From positions 62,001 to 126,000 of the forward strand of contig CAJUKK010000004.1 in the NCBI GenBank assembly GCA_910586985.1: DNA of 64,000 bases. The letters run 5' to 3'. Within the stretch, counting starts at the first letter, position 1. Every line of letters starts with the position of its first letter. A program made the position numbers and the translations under genes. This document shows positions 1 through 9,242 of this stretch, piece after piece. The stretch comes from an uncultured Christensenellaceae bacterium. GTDB taxonomy: Bacteria; Bacillota; Clostridia; Christensenellales; Borkfalkiaceae. The notes beneath the pieces were generated by a model, which saw only the letters and a list, made by a program, of their open reading frames with translations, did not search any database and had not been told where the DNA came from.

Positions 1-341
1 CGGTAAATCTCGCCGAGAATAAAATGCGTGTAAATGAACAGATATATGATAATGAGAAAAAAGGACGGTATATAAATTTTCAGTTTCTTCTGGAAAAATA
101 CGGGAATAAAGAAACATAACAGCGCGAGAAAGGACATGAGCAACTGATTTACCGTCGTTTCCAGACTCGACGCGTCCTTTTGCACTAAAAACATAATAAC
201 GGAAGCAATCGCCGATAAAAATACGAGCGCGGTCGCAACGACCAGAATCCACCAAAGTATCCTGTCCGCTTTTTTATTCCTTTTCATTGTGCGGAACTCC
301 AAATCAACCCAAGCCAGACGGTCTTTTTCGCTTATTTGCAT
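1..341 (-). CDS. Membrane protein, truncated by window edge
   Basis: The reading frame opens at an ATG preceded by a GAGGAGG ribosome site (about 345-353) and runs off the left edge without a stop, so only the N-terminal 113 residues are seen. The first 25 residues are charged. They are followed by three hydrophobic stretches, around residues 30-52, 72-90 and 96-112, consistent with a multi-pass membrane protein. No family motif is recognisable in the visible part. It is divergent from nadA, with about 170 bp between the two start codons. Function unknown. Confidence 0.6.
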   Translation of the reverse strand, partial: MQISEKDRLAWVDLEFRTMKRNKKADRILWWILVVATALVFLSAIASVIMFLVQKDASSLETTVNQLLMSFLALLCFFIPVFFQKKLKIYIPSFFLIIIYLFIYTHFILGEIY

Positions 342-438
342 CGCTGAACCTCCTCTTGCATTATCTTCATTCTATGGACGCGGTACAGCGTTGTCAAACG
401 CTTTTCCGTGAAAATATGTCGAAATCTTTTACGTTTGT

Positions 439-467
439 TTGACTTTTCCCGTTTCGTTTGTTAAAAT
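439..467 (+). promoter_or_regulatory. SigA-type promoter of nadA
   Basis: TTGACT at 439-444 and TAAAAT at 462-467 are separated by 17 bp. A transcript from here starts near 474. This excludes the in-frame ATG at 458 as a start and supports the ATG at 512. Confidence 0.65.
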
Positions 468-511
468 CTATATCAACGTTTGTGCGGCAATGCTTGCCGC
501 AAGAGGAAACT

Positions 512-1426
512 ATGAGCACACCCGAAATAAAAAAAGAAATTTTGCGGCTGAAAAATCAGAACGACGTTCTCATTCTCGCGCATTCTTACCAAACAAGAGA
601 TATCTGCGAAATTGCAGACTTTACGGGGGATTCGTACGCGCTCGCAAAGCACGCCGCCGCCGCAAAAAATAAAACCGTGCTCATGTGCGGAGTACGCTTT
701 ATGGCGGAAACGGTAAAAATCCTTGCCCCCGAAAAACGGGTGCTGCTCTCTCATGCGGACGCCGGCTGTCCGATGGCGGAACAGCTCACAAGAGAGGATT
801 TAGCCGAGCTTAAAGCAAAATATCCGAACGCCGTAACGGTAGCATATATCAACACAACAGCAAATCTTAAAACGCTTTGCGACGTTTGCGTTACGTCCTC
901 CTCGGCGGAACGCATTTTAACTGCAATTGCCGAAAAGGAAATTTTATTTATCCCCGATATCAACCTCGGACAATATCTTGCATCTAAAATGCCCGATAAA
1001 ACGTTTCGGTTCGTCAAAGGCGGTTGTCCGATACATATGACTGCGTTAAAAACAGACGTTATACAAGCTAAGCTAGCGCACCCGAACGCGCTTTTCCTCG
1101 CGCATCCCGAATGTTTGCCCGAAGTCGCATTGCAAGCGGATTTTGTCGGCTCTACTACCGGCATTATGGATTATGCAAAAAACAGCGAAAAACAGGAATT
1201 TATTATCGGAACGGAAACCGCGATCGTCGAACATCTGCAATTTGAATGTCCGGATAAAAAGTTTTATCCCCTTTCTGAAAAATTTATCTGCCGCGACATG
1301 AAATTAACGACCATACAAAACGTGCTTGCCTGTTGCCGCGGCGAAGGCGAGGAAATTAACTTAAAAGAAGAAACCCGTCTTTCGGCGAAAAAGTGTATCG
1401 ACAAAATGATTGAATTGGGCGGTTGA
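512..1426 (+). CDS. nadA: Quinolinate synthase NadA
   Basis: NadA is a 4Fe-4S enzyme that condenses iminoaspartate with dihydroxyacetone phosphate to form quinolinate for NAD synthesis. The 304-residue protein has the family length and the three expected cluster-ligand cysteine contexts: CGVRF, GGCPIH and ICRDMK. It also has the N-terminal LAHSYQ motif and a TSSSA motif in the middle. The start at 512 has AGAGGAAA upstream and fits the promoter at 439-467. No nadB or nadC is adjacent, so the gene appears monocistronic and ends at an intrinsic terminator. Identity is very likely. Confidence 0.95.
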   Translation: MSTPEIKKEILRLKNQNDVLILAHSYQTRDICEIADFTGDSYALAKHAAAAKNKTVLMCGVRFMAETVKILAPEKRVLLSHADAGCPMAEQLTREDLAELKAKYPNAVTVAYINTTANLKTLCDVCVTSSSAERILTAIAEKEILFIPDINLGQYLASKMPDKTFRFVKGGCPIHMTALKTDVIQAKLAHPNALFLAHPECLPEVALQADFVGSTTGIMDYAKNSEKQEFIIGTETAIVEHLQFECPDKKFYPLSEKFICRDMKLTTIQNVLACCRGEGEEINLKEETRLSAKKCIDKMIELGG

Positions 1427-1453
1427 TCGTACAATCGATAATTCGTAAATTAA

Positions 1454-1484
1454 AAAGAACGGATAGACATCCGTTCTTTTTTGC
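1454..1484. terminator. Bidirectional intrinsic terminator
   Basis: A ten-base-pair stem (AAGAACGGAT paired with ATCCGTTCTT) is flanked by A- and T-runs. It can end nadA on the plus strand and the lipoprotein array on the minus strand. Confidence 0.75.
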
Positions 1485-1494
1485 ATAAGAATGA

Positions 1495-2184
1495 TTATTC
1501 AACAGACAGTAACGTAACCGTGCTGTCGCCGTAGACAACTTCGACTTTATCCTCCTTAAACGACATAATAAAAGAATTTTCTTTTTCCTCTACTTCCCAT
1601 ATTCCAAGCGTTTTTACAAGGCTTAAAAGCTCTTCGCCATCGCAATAGTAGACTTTATTATATCCAAGCTGCGGCAACCAGAAACCGTCAGAACATATGC
1701 CATACCCCGTATCCTCTGTTAAAGAATAATATGGAAAAGGAAATCGAGCTATTGCATTTTCCGTTCGTCCTTCATCGAAGTCATATATACAACAACTCAT
1801 ATCGTCGATTCGCACGGAAGTCCGATCAACAACTTTATCTGGTAATTCGACCCGTTCTTCAAATACATTTAGAAAGTATACTCCGCTTATGCCCGACACA
1901 CGGATAAAATCAAACCCGCTTTCGGTAAAAAATTCAAGATCGTTCTTCTCTTTAAGTTCGCTCAGCATTTGCTCTTTGTTCTTTTCATCCGAACAATAAT
2001 AAGTCCACCCGTCTGTGCCTTTGTTACAACCATCCCCGCTGATACCGTCCATTTTGAACGTAATTGTTGAATCGGACTGAATGGAACATACTTGCACGGA
2101 TTTGTAGTTTTCCCAATTTCCGCAACCGCAGAGTAGCATTGTTACACATACAACAAGCGATATAATTCCGAGTAATTTTTTCAT
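1495..2184 (-). CDS. Tandem-array lipoprotein, copy 4
   Basis: A 229-residue predicted lipoprotein with a short N-terminal hydrophobic signal ending in the lipobox LCGC (modified Cys about residue 21). No known domain is recognised. It is the last of four tandem paralogues downstream of a secreted peptidase gene. From about residue 26 onward it is almost identical to copy 1 (3561-4256), including the RFPFPYYSL segment. It differs at the extreme C terminus, ending in SVE instead of PVAK. A GGAGGG ribosome site lies just upstream. Role unknown; membrane-anchored outside the cell. Confidence 0.75.
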   Translation of the reverse strand: MKKLLGIISLVVCVTMLLCGCGNWENYKSVQVCSIQSDSTITFKMDGISGDGCNKGTDGWTYYCSDEKNKEQMLSELKEKNDLEFFTESGFDFIRVSGISGVYFLNVFEERVELPDKVVDRTSVRIDDMSCCIYDFDEGRTENAIARFPFPYYSLTEDTGYGICSDGFWLPQLGYNKVYYCDGEELLSLVKTLGIWEVEEKENSFIMSFKEDKVEVVYGDSTVTLLSVE

Positions 2185-2204
2185 ATTAAAACCCTCCTCT
2201 TTTG

Positions 2205-2897
2205 CTATTTTGCAACAGGTTGCAATGTTACTGTTCCGTCGCCGTAGACAACTTCGACTTTATCCTCCTTAAACGACATAATAAAAGAATTTTCTTTTTC
2301 TTCTACTTCCCATATTCCAAGCGTTTTTACAAGACTTAAAAGTTCGGAAACATTGCAATCGTAGGCTTTATAATATTCAAGTTGCGACAACCACCAGCCG
2401 TCGATATGCATACCGTCACCCGTTTCCTGTGTAAAAATAAAATAAGGAAACGGAAAACGATTTAGCTCATTACTCGTATCTGTTTCATTGAAAACGGAGA
2501 TGGTACAACTCATATCGTCAATTCGCACAGAAGTCCGATTAACGACTTTATCTTGTAGTTTTACTTCTTTCTCAAAAATATTCAGAAAATATACTCCCTT
2601 TACATCCGGCACTCGAATAAAATCAAACCCGTTTTCCGTAAAGAACTCGAAATCATTCTTCTCTTTAAGCTCGCACAGCATTTGCTCTTTGCTCTTTTCG
2701 TCTGAACAATAATAAGTCCATCCGTCTGTACCTTTGTTTTTATTATCTCCGCTGATACCGTCCATTTTGATCGTAATTGTTGAATCGGACTGAATGGAAC
2801 ATACTTGCACGGACTTGTAGTTTTTCCAATTTCCGCAACCGCAGAGTAGCATTGTTACACATACAACAAGCGATATAATACCGAGTAATTTTTTCAT
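2205..2897 (-). CDS. Tandem-array lipoprotein, copy 3
   Basis: A 230-residue paralogue of the neighbouring lipoproteins with the same signal peptide and LCGC lipobox. The start is set at 2897, where MKKLLG matches the other copies. The frame also opens 11 codons upstream but that extension is not shared. The ribosome site upstream is weaker than in its neighbours because the GGAGGG found there has changed, so translation may be lower. The N and C termini match the other copies closely. The middle is intermediate between copies 1 and 4 and the divergent copy 2. Confidence 0.75.
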   Translation of the reverse strand: MKKLLGIISLVVCVTMLLCGCGNWKNYKSVQVCSIQSDSTITIKMDGISGDNKNKGTDGWTYYCSDEKSKEQMLCELKEKNDFEFFTENGFDFIRVPDVKGVYFLNIFEKEVKLQDKVVNRTSVRIDDMSCTISVFNETDTSNELNRFPFPYFIFTQETGDGMHIDGWWLSQLEYYKAYDCNVSELLSLVKTLGIWEVEEKENSFIMSFKEDKVEVVYGDGTVTLQPVAK

Positions 2898-2919
2898 ATT
2901 AATAACCCATCTTCTTTTG

Positions 2920-3540
2920 CTATTTTGCAACAGGTTGCAATGTTACTGTTCCGTCGCCGTAGACAACTTCGACTTTATCCTCCTTAAACGACATAATAAA
3001 AGAATTTTCTTTTTCTTCTACTTCCCATATTCCAAGCGTTTTTACAAGGCTTAAAAGATTTAATCCGTCGCAATTAAATACGTAATCCGTCTGTAAATAC
3101 AGTGAAGTCCCCAACATAAAATAGGGAAAAGGAAACCGCTCTACCCAAAGTTCTCCGTCCGATTCAATGCTGCAACTCATATCGTTAATAGAAAAGATCG
3201 TCACATCATCTTTTACCGCAGTAAATATGCGGTAAACGCCTTTTATGCCATTAATTTTCACAAAGCTAAAATCCTGTACTGTAAAAAGCGTGACGTCGTT
3301 TTTTTCTTCAAACTCTTTAATCACGTCTTTTTCTGACTTCCCACTTACTTCACAGTCCGCCATGCCCATTGATGGATTCGGACTGCTGCGCTCGGTCTTG
3401 CCTGAAATTTTTACAGTCACTTCCGAATCACTTTGAATCGAGTTAAATGTAAGCGATTTAACGTTTATCATTCCGCCGCAACCGCAGAGTAGCATTGTTA
3501 CACATACAACAAGCGATATAATTCCGAGTAATTTTTTCAT
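2920..3540 (-). CDS. Tandem-array lipoprotein, copy 2 (divergent core)
   Basis: A 206-residue lipoprotein whose first 22 and last roughly 45 residues are essentially identical to its neighbours. Residues about 25-155 are strongly diverged and shorter. Signal peptide and LCGC lipobox are intact, and GGAGGG lies upstream. The pattern of constant ends and a variable core points to recombination or gene conversion among the copies, with diversifying change in the exposed part. No domain recognised. Confidence 0.75.
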   Translation of the reverse strand: MKKLLGIISLVVCVTMLLCGCGGMINVKSLTFNSIQSDSEVTVKISGKTERSSPNPSMGMADCEVSGKSEKDVIKEFEEKNDVTLFTVQDFSFVKINGIKGVYRIFTAVKDDVTIFSINDMSCSIESDGELWVERFPFPYFMLGTSLYLQTDYVFNCDGLNLLSLVKTLGIWEVEEKENSFIMSFKEDKVEVVYGDGTVTLQPVAK

Positions 3541-3560
3541 ATTAAAACCCTCCTCTTTTG

Positions 3561-4256
3561 CTATTTTGCAACAGGTTGCAATGTTACTGTTCCGTCGCCG
3601 TAGACAACTTCGACTTTATCCTCCTTAAACGACATAATAAAAGAATTTTCTTTTTCCTCTACTTCCCATATTCCAAGCGTTTTTACAAGGCTTAAAAGCT
3701 CTTCGCCATCGCAATAGTAGACTTTATTATATCCAAGCTGCGGCAACCAGAAACCGTCAGAACATATGCCATACCCCGTATCCTCTGTTAAAGAATAATA
3801 TGGAAAAGGAAATCGAGCTATTGCATTTTCCGTTCGTCCTTCATCGAAGTCATATATACAACAACTCATATCGTCGATTCGCACGGAAGTCCGATCAACA
3901 ACTTTATCTGGTAATTCGACCCGTTCTTCAAATACATTTAGAAAGTATACTCCGCTTATGCCCGACACACGGATAAAATCAAACCCGCTTTCGGTAAAAA
4001 ATTCAAGATCGTTCTTCTCTTTAAGATCGCTCAGCATTTGCTCTCTGTTTTTTTCGTCTGAACGATAATAAATCCACCCGTCTGTGCCTTTGTTACAAGC
4101 ATCCCCGCTGATACCGTCCATTTTAAACGTAATTGTTGAATCGGACTGAATAGAACAAATTTGCAGGGATTTATAAGTTTTCCATTTAACACCGCAACCG
4201 CAGAGTATCATTGTTACACATACAACAAGCGATATAATTCCGAGTAATTTTTTCAT
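3561..4256 (-). CDS. Tandem-array lipoprotein, copy 1
   Basis: A 231-residue lipoprotein, first of the four tandem copies. It begins one base after the stop of the peptidase gene, so the two are almost certainly co-transcribed and perhaps translationally coupled. The lipobox is LCGC. The core is nearly identical to copy 4 and the C-terminal 45 residues match copies 2 and 3. The position directly behind a cysteine peptidase is reminiscent of peptidase/inhibitor pairs such as staphopain-staphostatin, but no sequence similarity to an inhibitor can be claimed. Confidence 0.75.
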   Translation of the reverse strand: MKKLLGIISLVVCVTMILCGCGVKWKTYKSLQICSIQSDSTITFKMDGISGDACNKGTDGWIYYRSDEKNREQMLSDLKEKNDLEFFTESGFDFIRVSGISGVYFLNVFEERVELPDKVVDRTSVRIDDMSCCIYDFDEGRTENAIARFPFPYYSLTEDTGYGICSDGFWLPQLGYNKVYYCDGEELLSLVKTLGIWEVEEKENSFIMSFKEDKVEVVYGDGTVTLQPVAK

Positions 4257-4257
4257 A

Positions 4258-5412
4258 TTAAAACCCCGTTTCAGTTATTTTAAAATAATAGACGCTCCCG
4301 ATTGTTCCGTCAATTACATAATAGTCGCTATGCCCGCTTTTATTCCAACCCGTATGGCATCTCCAATAGTATTTATTTGTTTTTACCGCACCGTAACATA
4401 CGATTGCATGAGACCCGATACTTTCCACAAGAGCACCGTTGGGTTCGGTAGAAAAATCGTACCCACCGAATAAAATTACCGGATTGTTATTTTTTAAAGC
4501 CTCTACTATCGCATTGTTACTGTAAAACGGCGTCCACTTACTGTAATAATCAATTTTAAAATACTCACCGTTTCTAAATTCGCTATTACGCTTTTCGACG
4601 AAAATATTCATCGTCTCTTTAATGTGTGTAGATGTTGTAGAATTTTTTGGATGTAAGTTGCTCAAATATTCTCCAACCGGAATATAGCCCTTATTTATTA
4701 AATCTCTATCTAATGAGCTTATCAAACCAAGTTTATTATTGTAAGTAGTATAATATAAACTGTCATTTAAAATGCGCCCATATACATATTGATCCGCATA
4801 AGCAATGAGCATTCCCAACGCGATAAATCCACACTGCCCATAGTTATCTTTTTCAAAATATCCGCAATGCATATCCAAATTGTCAGAAAAAAACTCAGGA
4901 TGCTGAACATTAATCGTCTCGTTAGCGTAGGCGGAAACCGAAGAATATGCAGTCTCCGCGCTCTCTTCCTCTGCTACTTCACGATACGCCGCATACGGCA
5001 AAACTTCACTCGACTGATATGTAACGTCGGATTCTATAACAGAAACATACGTGTCTCCACGCTGTACAAAAAAGCTCCCCGCACCGCCGTAGATCAGATT
5101 CGTATACAATCCGTGATAGGGCGACTCCCCCTTAAAGGTAAATTCCGTTAAAACCTCCTCCGCCACATTATAAATGAAGTGTCCGTTTCCGTCTTTCGCC
5201 TCGCCGATAACATACTCATTCCCCGCAAAATCTCTTGCCGGCTTTAACAATACTCCGTCTGCCGACCATCCGACTTCGTTGAGCGCGGCGCGGAGTTGAG
5301 GCGTATAGTACTCATCCGCATTGGCAATCAACGCGTTTCCGCACAGCACCGCAGATACGACAAACGCCATAGAAACCGTTGATAAAGCTATAAACTTCTT
5401 TTTTCCGTACAT
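4258..5412 (-). CDS. Secreted papain-like cysteine peptidase (putative)
   Basis: A 384-residue protein with a Sec signal peptide (hydrophobic residues about 8-28, cleavage near ALIANA). The C-terminal half has a papain/C39-like triad arrangement: a Cys in YGQCGFIA (about residue 193), a His in GSHAIVCYG (about 333) and a GWN motif (about 355). The intervening region (about 30-170) may be a propeptide. The exact peptidase family is not certain. It heads an operon with four lipoprotein genes. The start has GGAGGTG 5-6 bases upstream and a near-consensus promoter at 5445-5472. Confidence 0.65.
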   Translation of the reverse strand: MYGKKKFIALSTVSMAFVVSAVLCGNALIANADEYYTPQLRAALNEVGWSADGVLLKPARDFAGNEYVIGEAKDGNGHFIYNVAEEVLTEFTFKGESPYHGLYTNLIYGGAGSFFVQRGDTYVSVIESDVTYQSSEVLPYAAYREVAEEESAETAYSSVSAYANETINVQHPEFFSDNLDMHCGYFEKDNYGQCGFIALGMLIAYADQYVYGRILNDSLYYTTYNNKLGLISSLDRDLINKGYIPVGEYLSNLHPKNSTTSTHIKETMNIFVEKRNSEFRNGEYFKIDYYSKWTPFYSNNAIVEALKNNNPVILFGGYDFSTEPNGALVESIGSHAIVCYGAVKTNKYYWRCHTGWNKSGHSDYYVIDGTIGSVYYFKITETGF

Positions 5413-5444
5413 AAAGACACCTCCTTCAATATATTTATATTCTT

Positions 5445-5472
5445 ATTATAACACTAAATTTACTTTTGTCAA
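5445..5472 (-). promoter_or_regulatory. SigA promoter of peptidase/lipoprotein operon
   Basis: On the minus strand TTGACA (5472-5467) and TATAAT (5450-5445) are separated by 16 bp, with a TG extension one base before the -10 element. This is a strong promoter immediately upstream of the peptidase gene. Confidence 0.75.
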
Positions 5473-5546
5473 TAGAGATGTTAAATATTTTTTAACAAAT
5501 ATGTGCTATTCCATATCAATATCAAACCGTATAGACTATATAAGAT

Positions 5547-5575
5547 AAGGAACGGATTTTTATCCGTTCCTCTTC
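5547..5575 (-). terminator. Intrinsic terminator of ppx-maf-mreB-like operon
   Basis: A nine-base-pair stem (GGAACGGAT with ATCCGTTCC) is followed on the minus strand by a T-rich tract, about 30 bp after the MreB-like stop codon. Confidence 0.6.
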
Positions 5576-5606
5576 GCCATTTTATAACTGATAAAACACA
5601 AGCGAT

Positions 5607-6593
5607 TTACTCTATCTGAAACCTTCTCAACAGAGCCTGATTGCCGATAGCTCTGCCGCCGCCAAGCACGACCGACATCTGCGGATCGCCCGCAACGTGC
5701 GCTTCCATTTGCAATTTATTCCCCACGTATTCCGCAAAACCAGCAAGCGAGCATATTCCGCCCGAAAGATAAACTCCGTTCTTGCACATCGCCGCCGACA
5801 CCTCTGCAGGTAATTTTTTAAGCACGAGTTCCGCATACTCGATTATTTTATCAACGTAGATGCGAATCGGAAGCGTGATATCCGGAGAAGACACCGACAC
5901 CGAACGGGGTTTCCCGGTTGTGATATCCCGTCCGTTGACGATCATACTTTGATTGTCGTATTCGGCAAGACTGCCGATCGTATTTTTTAACTTCTCGCTC
6001 GTCTGCGCGCCGATCTTTAAATTAAACATTTCGGCAATATGGTCGATAATATGGATATCCATATTATTGCCGCCGACATTCATTGAAAGTCCTGCAATCA
6101 TACCGTCGAGCGAAAACGCCGCAATGCTCGATACGCCCGCGCCGATATCGACCGTAAACACAGGATTGGATTCCGAAAGCGGAACGTCCTGTCCGAGCGC
6201 GGAAAGATAGGGAACTTCTGCAAATCCGACGCGCGCCACGCCCACCGATTCCGCCATACGGTAATATTTATCGAGCGACTCCCGCCGACAGCCGCAGGGC
6301 ACGCAAAAAAGTATCTCGATACGCGAAAGTCCCCGTCCCGTCACTTTTTCCAAAAAATATTCGAGAAGAGCGGCAGCCGCCCTTTCGTCGGTGATCTCTC
6401 CCTCATATACGGGAAATATGACGTCCGTCTCCGATGCGGTTTTCCCGAGCAATCTCTTCGCCTCGTTGCCGAACGCACGGATACCTCCGATTTCCGATTT
6501 CGCGCAACAGGTGGCCTCCGCAAGCACAATCCCGCTCCCGAGTTTATAAATCTTCGTCATCGAAGTGCCGAAGTCCACGGCAAGTTTCAACAT
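5607..6593 (-). CDS. MreB/Mbl-family actin-like protein
   Basis: A 328-residue actin-fold ATPase related to MreB, which organises lateral wall synthesis under the membrane. Motifs seen are the N-terminal phosphate-1 loop VDFGTSMTKI, the central VDIGAGVSSIAAF (phosphate-2) and the C-terminal LSGGICSLAGF adenosine loop. Length fits the family. It overlaps the upstream maf gene by 7 bp. maf-mreB adjacency is a known arrangement, but no mreC or mreD follows, so this may be an accessory MreB-type paralogue rather than the main one. Confidence 0.85.
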   Translation of the reverse strand: MLKLAVDFGTSMTKIYKLGSGIVLAEATCCAKSEIGGIRAFGNEAKRLLGKTASETDVIFPVYEGEITDERAAAALLEYFLEKVTGRGLSRIEILFCVPCGCRRESLDKYYRMAESVGVARVGFAEVPYLSALGQDVPLSESNPVFTVDIGAGVSSIAAFSLDGMIAGLSMNVGGNNMDIHIIDHIAEMFNLKIGAQTSEKLKNTIGSLAEYDNQSMIVNGRDITTGKPRSVSVSSPDITLPIRIYVDKIIEYAELVLKKLPAEVSAAMCKNGVYLSGGICSLAGFAEYVGNKLQMEAHVAGDPQMSVVLGGGRAIGNQALLRRFQIE

Positions 6594-7141
6594 ATTCCAG
6601 CCTCCTTAAATAGCGCGCGCACGCGCTCCGTGGGCAATCCCACAACGTTTGTATAACTTCCCTCGTAACCTTTCACAAGCGGGAAATCGTCCTGTATGCC
6701 GTATGCTCCCGCCTTGTCCATCGGCAAACCGCTTGCAACATATTGCGATATCGTCCGCTCTTCAAGCGGATAAAACGAGACCTTTGTCTCCGCGACGCCG
6801 GAGGCGAAAAAATCTTTTCCGATCAGACACACCCCCGTATAGACGCTGTGCGTTTTTCCGCTCAGACGGCGCAACATGCGCGCTGCGTCCGCCTCGGACT
6901 CCGGCTTGCCGAAAATGCGTCCGTCGAGCGAAACAACCGTGTCCGCGCCGAGTACGAAACAATCGGCATAACGACCGTATACCTCTTTTGCCTTGCCTTC
7001 CGCAAAACGCTTAGCCGTGTCATATGCGGAAAGTCCCTCCGCAGTCTCTTCAAACGCAGAGGGAACTATTTCAAAAGATACGCCGAGTTTTATCAGCAAT
7101 TCGCGCCGTCGCGGCGACGCGCTTGCAAGCAGTAACTTCAT
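6587..7141 (-). CDS. maf: Maf-family nucleotide pyrophosphatase
   Basis: A 184-residue protein of the Maf/HAM1 superfamily, which hydrolyses non-canonical or modified nucleoside triphosphates. The N-terminal signature ASASPRRREL, the GADTVVSLDG motif (catalytic Asp) and the GKP and YTGVCL segments are all present, and length is standard. It lies 18 bp after ppx and overlaps the mreB-like gene, so the three genes form one operon. Substrate preference (dTTP/UTP or m7GTP type) cannot be decided by eye. Confidence 0.92.
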   Translation of the reverse strand: MKLLLASASPRRRELLIKLGVSFEIVPSAFEETAEGLSAYDTAKRFAEGKAKEVYGRYADCFVLGADTVVSLDGRIFGKPESEADAARMLRRLSGKTHSVYTGVCLIGKDFFASGVAETKVSFYPLEERTISQYVASGLPMDKAGAYGIQDDFPLVKGYEGSYTNVVGLPTERVRALFKEAGIC

Positions 7142-7159
7142 AAACGGTTTTTTATAAAA

Positions 7160-8674
7160 TCAGAGTATTTCGAGATTTTTCTTGAACGATCGCTTAAATT
7201 CGCCGCCGGCAAGCATTGCCTGACGAATCTCCAATGCGGCATCGCCCGTAATTTCCGTTTTCATAATCACGGAATCTCCCAATACGTCGCAATTGATCCC
7301 CGTGACCACGCCCATGCCGCTCCGATCGAGACTTTCGGCAATGCGGAGCAGAACCCCGAGTTTTTTCACGATATCGAGATCCTCGTCCGAAATGATATCT
7401 TTAAACTGCGACCATTCCGCAGGCGTAATATCTTCTTTTCTGTGACAACCCGCCACAAACGCCGCAAGCACGATTTCGCGGTGCGTCGCGCCGTATATGC
7501 TCGCGTTGAGCACAATGTAACGGCTATGTTTCTGATGATTATAATAGCGTACGCGCATGCCGCAGTCGTGCAAGCTCGCCGCGATTTTTAAAACTTTCAG
7601 GAACGTACGCGGGAACTTATGCAATACGCGCAATTGCTTAAACAGCTGCACGGACAGCCGGACGACGTGTTCCACGTGCTTTTCGTCGCAGCCGTAATAC
7701 TTAACCAACGTATTCAGCGAATAACCCATGACGTCGGAGAGCGGACGCTCGACCGTAATCGGCAACGCCTGATTGATCATGATTCCTTCGCGAAGTCCGC
7801 ACCCGCCCGTGACAAACGAATCGATATGCAGATAATTGGTAAACGACTTGATGATCGCCATCGCCGCGGGCATTATATCCGCGCGTTCGGGCGAAAGTCC
7901 GCGAATGCGCTTGCGCTTTTCCACATCGAGCACGCGCACCATCTCGTACACCGCCGTAAAGTCCTCCACCGTGAAACTGTAGTTATGCACGGTATTGAGC
8001 GGATACTTGCGTACGAGCTTGTTCATCTTATAGAGACTGCGGAACGATCCGCCGACGCCGATCATCTGAATATCGACGTCGATTTCAGAGAGCCATTCGA
8101 TTTTTTTAAATTGCTCGGTGAAAAACTCCTCGATTTTCGCCGTCTGTTCTTTGGGAGAAACGCCGTCGTCGTTGAAAAGATCGGTGAGCGTAACGGCGCC
8201 GAATGGCAGAGTCGCATAGTTTAAAATCGTACGGCGGTTATAATAGACGATCTTGGTACTGCCGCCGCCGATTTCGAGAATAATTCCCTTGGGAATATCC
8301 ATCGAATTGATAACGCCGCGGTAAACGAGCGTCGCCTCCTCTTCTTCCGAAAGCACGCTGACGCGAATCCCGCAGGTCGCCTGAATCCCGTCGAGAAAAA
8401 AACGCTGATTTTTTGCGCGCCGCACCGCAGCCGTTGCAACCGCAATAATGCGCGTAACGCCGCTCGCGTCGCACAAGCGTTTAAACATTTTTAAAGTCTT
8501 TATCGTTTCGGCAACGCGCTGCGGCTTTAAAAAGCCGTCGCGATCCATGTCGTGCCCGAGACGAACGCTCTCTTTCAGCTCGTCCTCAACCATATAGTAA
8601 CCGTCCTGAAACAAGTTGACGATCACGAGCCGCGCCGAATTCGATCCTAAATCGATAATCCCTATTTTTTCCAT
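7160..8674 (-). CDS. ppx: Exopolyphosphatase / GppA-family phosphatase
   Basis: A 504-residue Ppx/GppA enzyme that removes phosphate from polyphosphate or hydrolyses pppGpp. The N-terminal actin-like ATPase fold shows the DLGSNSARLVI phosphate loop and LEIGGGSTKIV. The C-terminal part (from about residue 310) is the helical HD-like domain, with HDCGMRV around residue 370. It is the first gene of the ppx-maf-mreB-like operon. Whether the substrate is polyphosphate or pppGpp is not resolvable here. Confidence 0.9.
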   Translation of the reverse strand: MEKIGIIDLGSNSARLVIVNLFQDGYYMVEDELKESVRLGHDMDRDGFLKPQRVAETIKTLKMFKRLCDASGVTRIIAVATAAVRRAKNQRFFLDGIQATCGIRVSVLSEEEEATLVYRGVINSMDIPKGIILEIGGGSTKIVYYNRRTILNYATLPFGAVTLTDLFNDDGVSPKEQTAKIEEFFTEQFKKIEWLSEIDVDIQMIGVGGSFRSLYKMNKLVRKYPLNTVHNYSFTVEDFTAVYEMVRVLDVEKRKRIRGLSPERADIMPAAMAIIKSFTNYLHIDSFVTGGCGLREGIMINQALPITVERPLSDVMGYSLNTLVKYYGCDEKHVEHVVRLSVQLFKQLRVLHKFPRTFLKVLKIAASLHDCGMRVRYYNHQKHSRYIVLNASIYGATHREIVLAAFVAGCHRKEDITPAEWSQFKDIISDEDLDIVKKLGVLLRIAESLDRSGMGVVTGINCDVLGDSVIMKTEITGDAALEIRQAMLAGGEFKRSFKKNLEIL

Positions 8675-8843
8675 TTCTTTTTCCTCATTGCTCCGCTTAC
8701 TCCGGCAACCCCGTTGCCGCGCGAAATCCTAACAAATATTATCCGTCCCAATTTTAGCACAGGTTTTTAAATTTGTCTATACCCTTTTTGAAAAAAATTT
8801 AAAATTTTGGAAATTTCTTACGGGATTTTCACTGCGTTTTTGT

Positions 8844-9242
8844 TTATTTTTGATACTTTTGAAACTTTTTCTCCGACGGATTCATTTTCCACGCCGCCGA
8901 AAACTCAAAAAATGAAAGAATGATCAAAAAAACGGCAAACGTTTTACGGAGAATAACCGCAGGTAAAACGACGGCAAGCAACGCTCCGCCGCCTGCAAAA
9001 ATCATGGCGGACGGAATAATCCATTTGAGCCCGCCGCCCTTTAAAAGTCCGTTTTTAAAGTGCACCGAAAGCGCAAGAAGGGACATGGGCAAAAAGGAAA
9101 TGAGATTAATTCCCTGCGCAACCGTCTGCGGAAGCCCGAGAAAAATCGTCAGCAGCGGAATGAGCGCGGTTCCTCCGCCCATTCCCATACCGCCGAGCAC
9201 GCCTCCTGCAAAACCGCACAAAACTAAGAGATAGAACGACAT
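8844..9242 (-). CDS. TauE/SafE-family permease half, C-terminal partner
   Basis: A 132-residue membrane protein with three to four hydrophobic segments and the GMGMGGGTALIP signature of the TauE/SafE (sulfite/anion exporter, formerly DUF81) family. Full-length members are about 250 residues with two such repeats. Here each repeat is a separate gene. The start codon overlaps the stop of the upstream half by one base (TAATG), so the two are translated as a coupled pair and probably form one transporter. Substrate unknown. Confidence 0.8.
   Translation of the reverse strand: MSFYLLVLCGFAGGVLGGMGMGGGTALIPLLTIFLGLPQTVAQGINLISFLPMSLLALSVHFKNGLLKGGGLKWIIPSAMIFAGGGALLAVVLPAVILRKTFAVFLIILSFFEFSAAWKMNPSEKKFQKYQK

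Noticed and set aside
458..511. Longer N terminus for NadA starting at 458
   Set aside because: The extension overlaps the -10 element (462-467), lacks a ribosome site and is not NadA-like.
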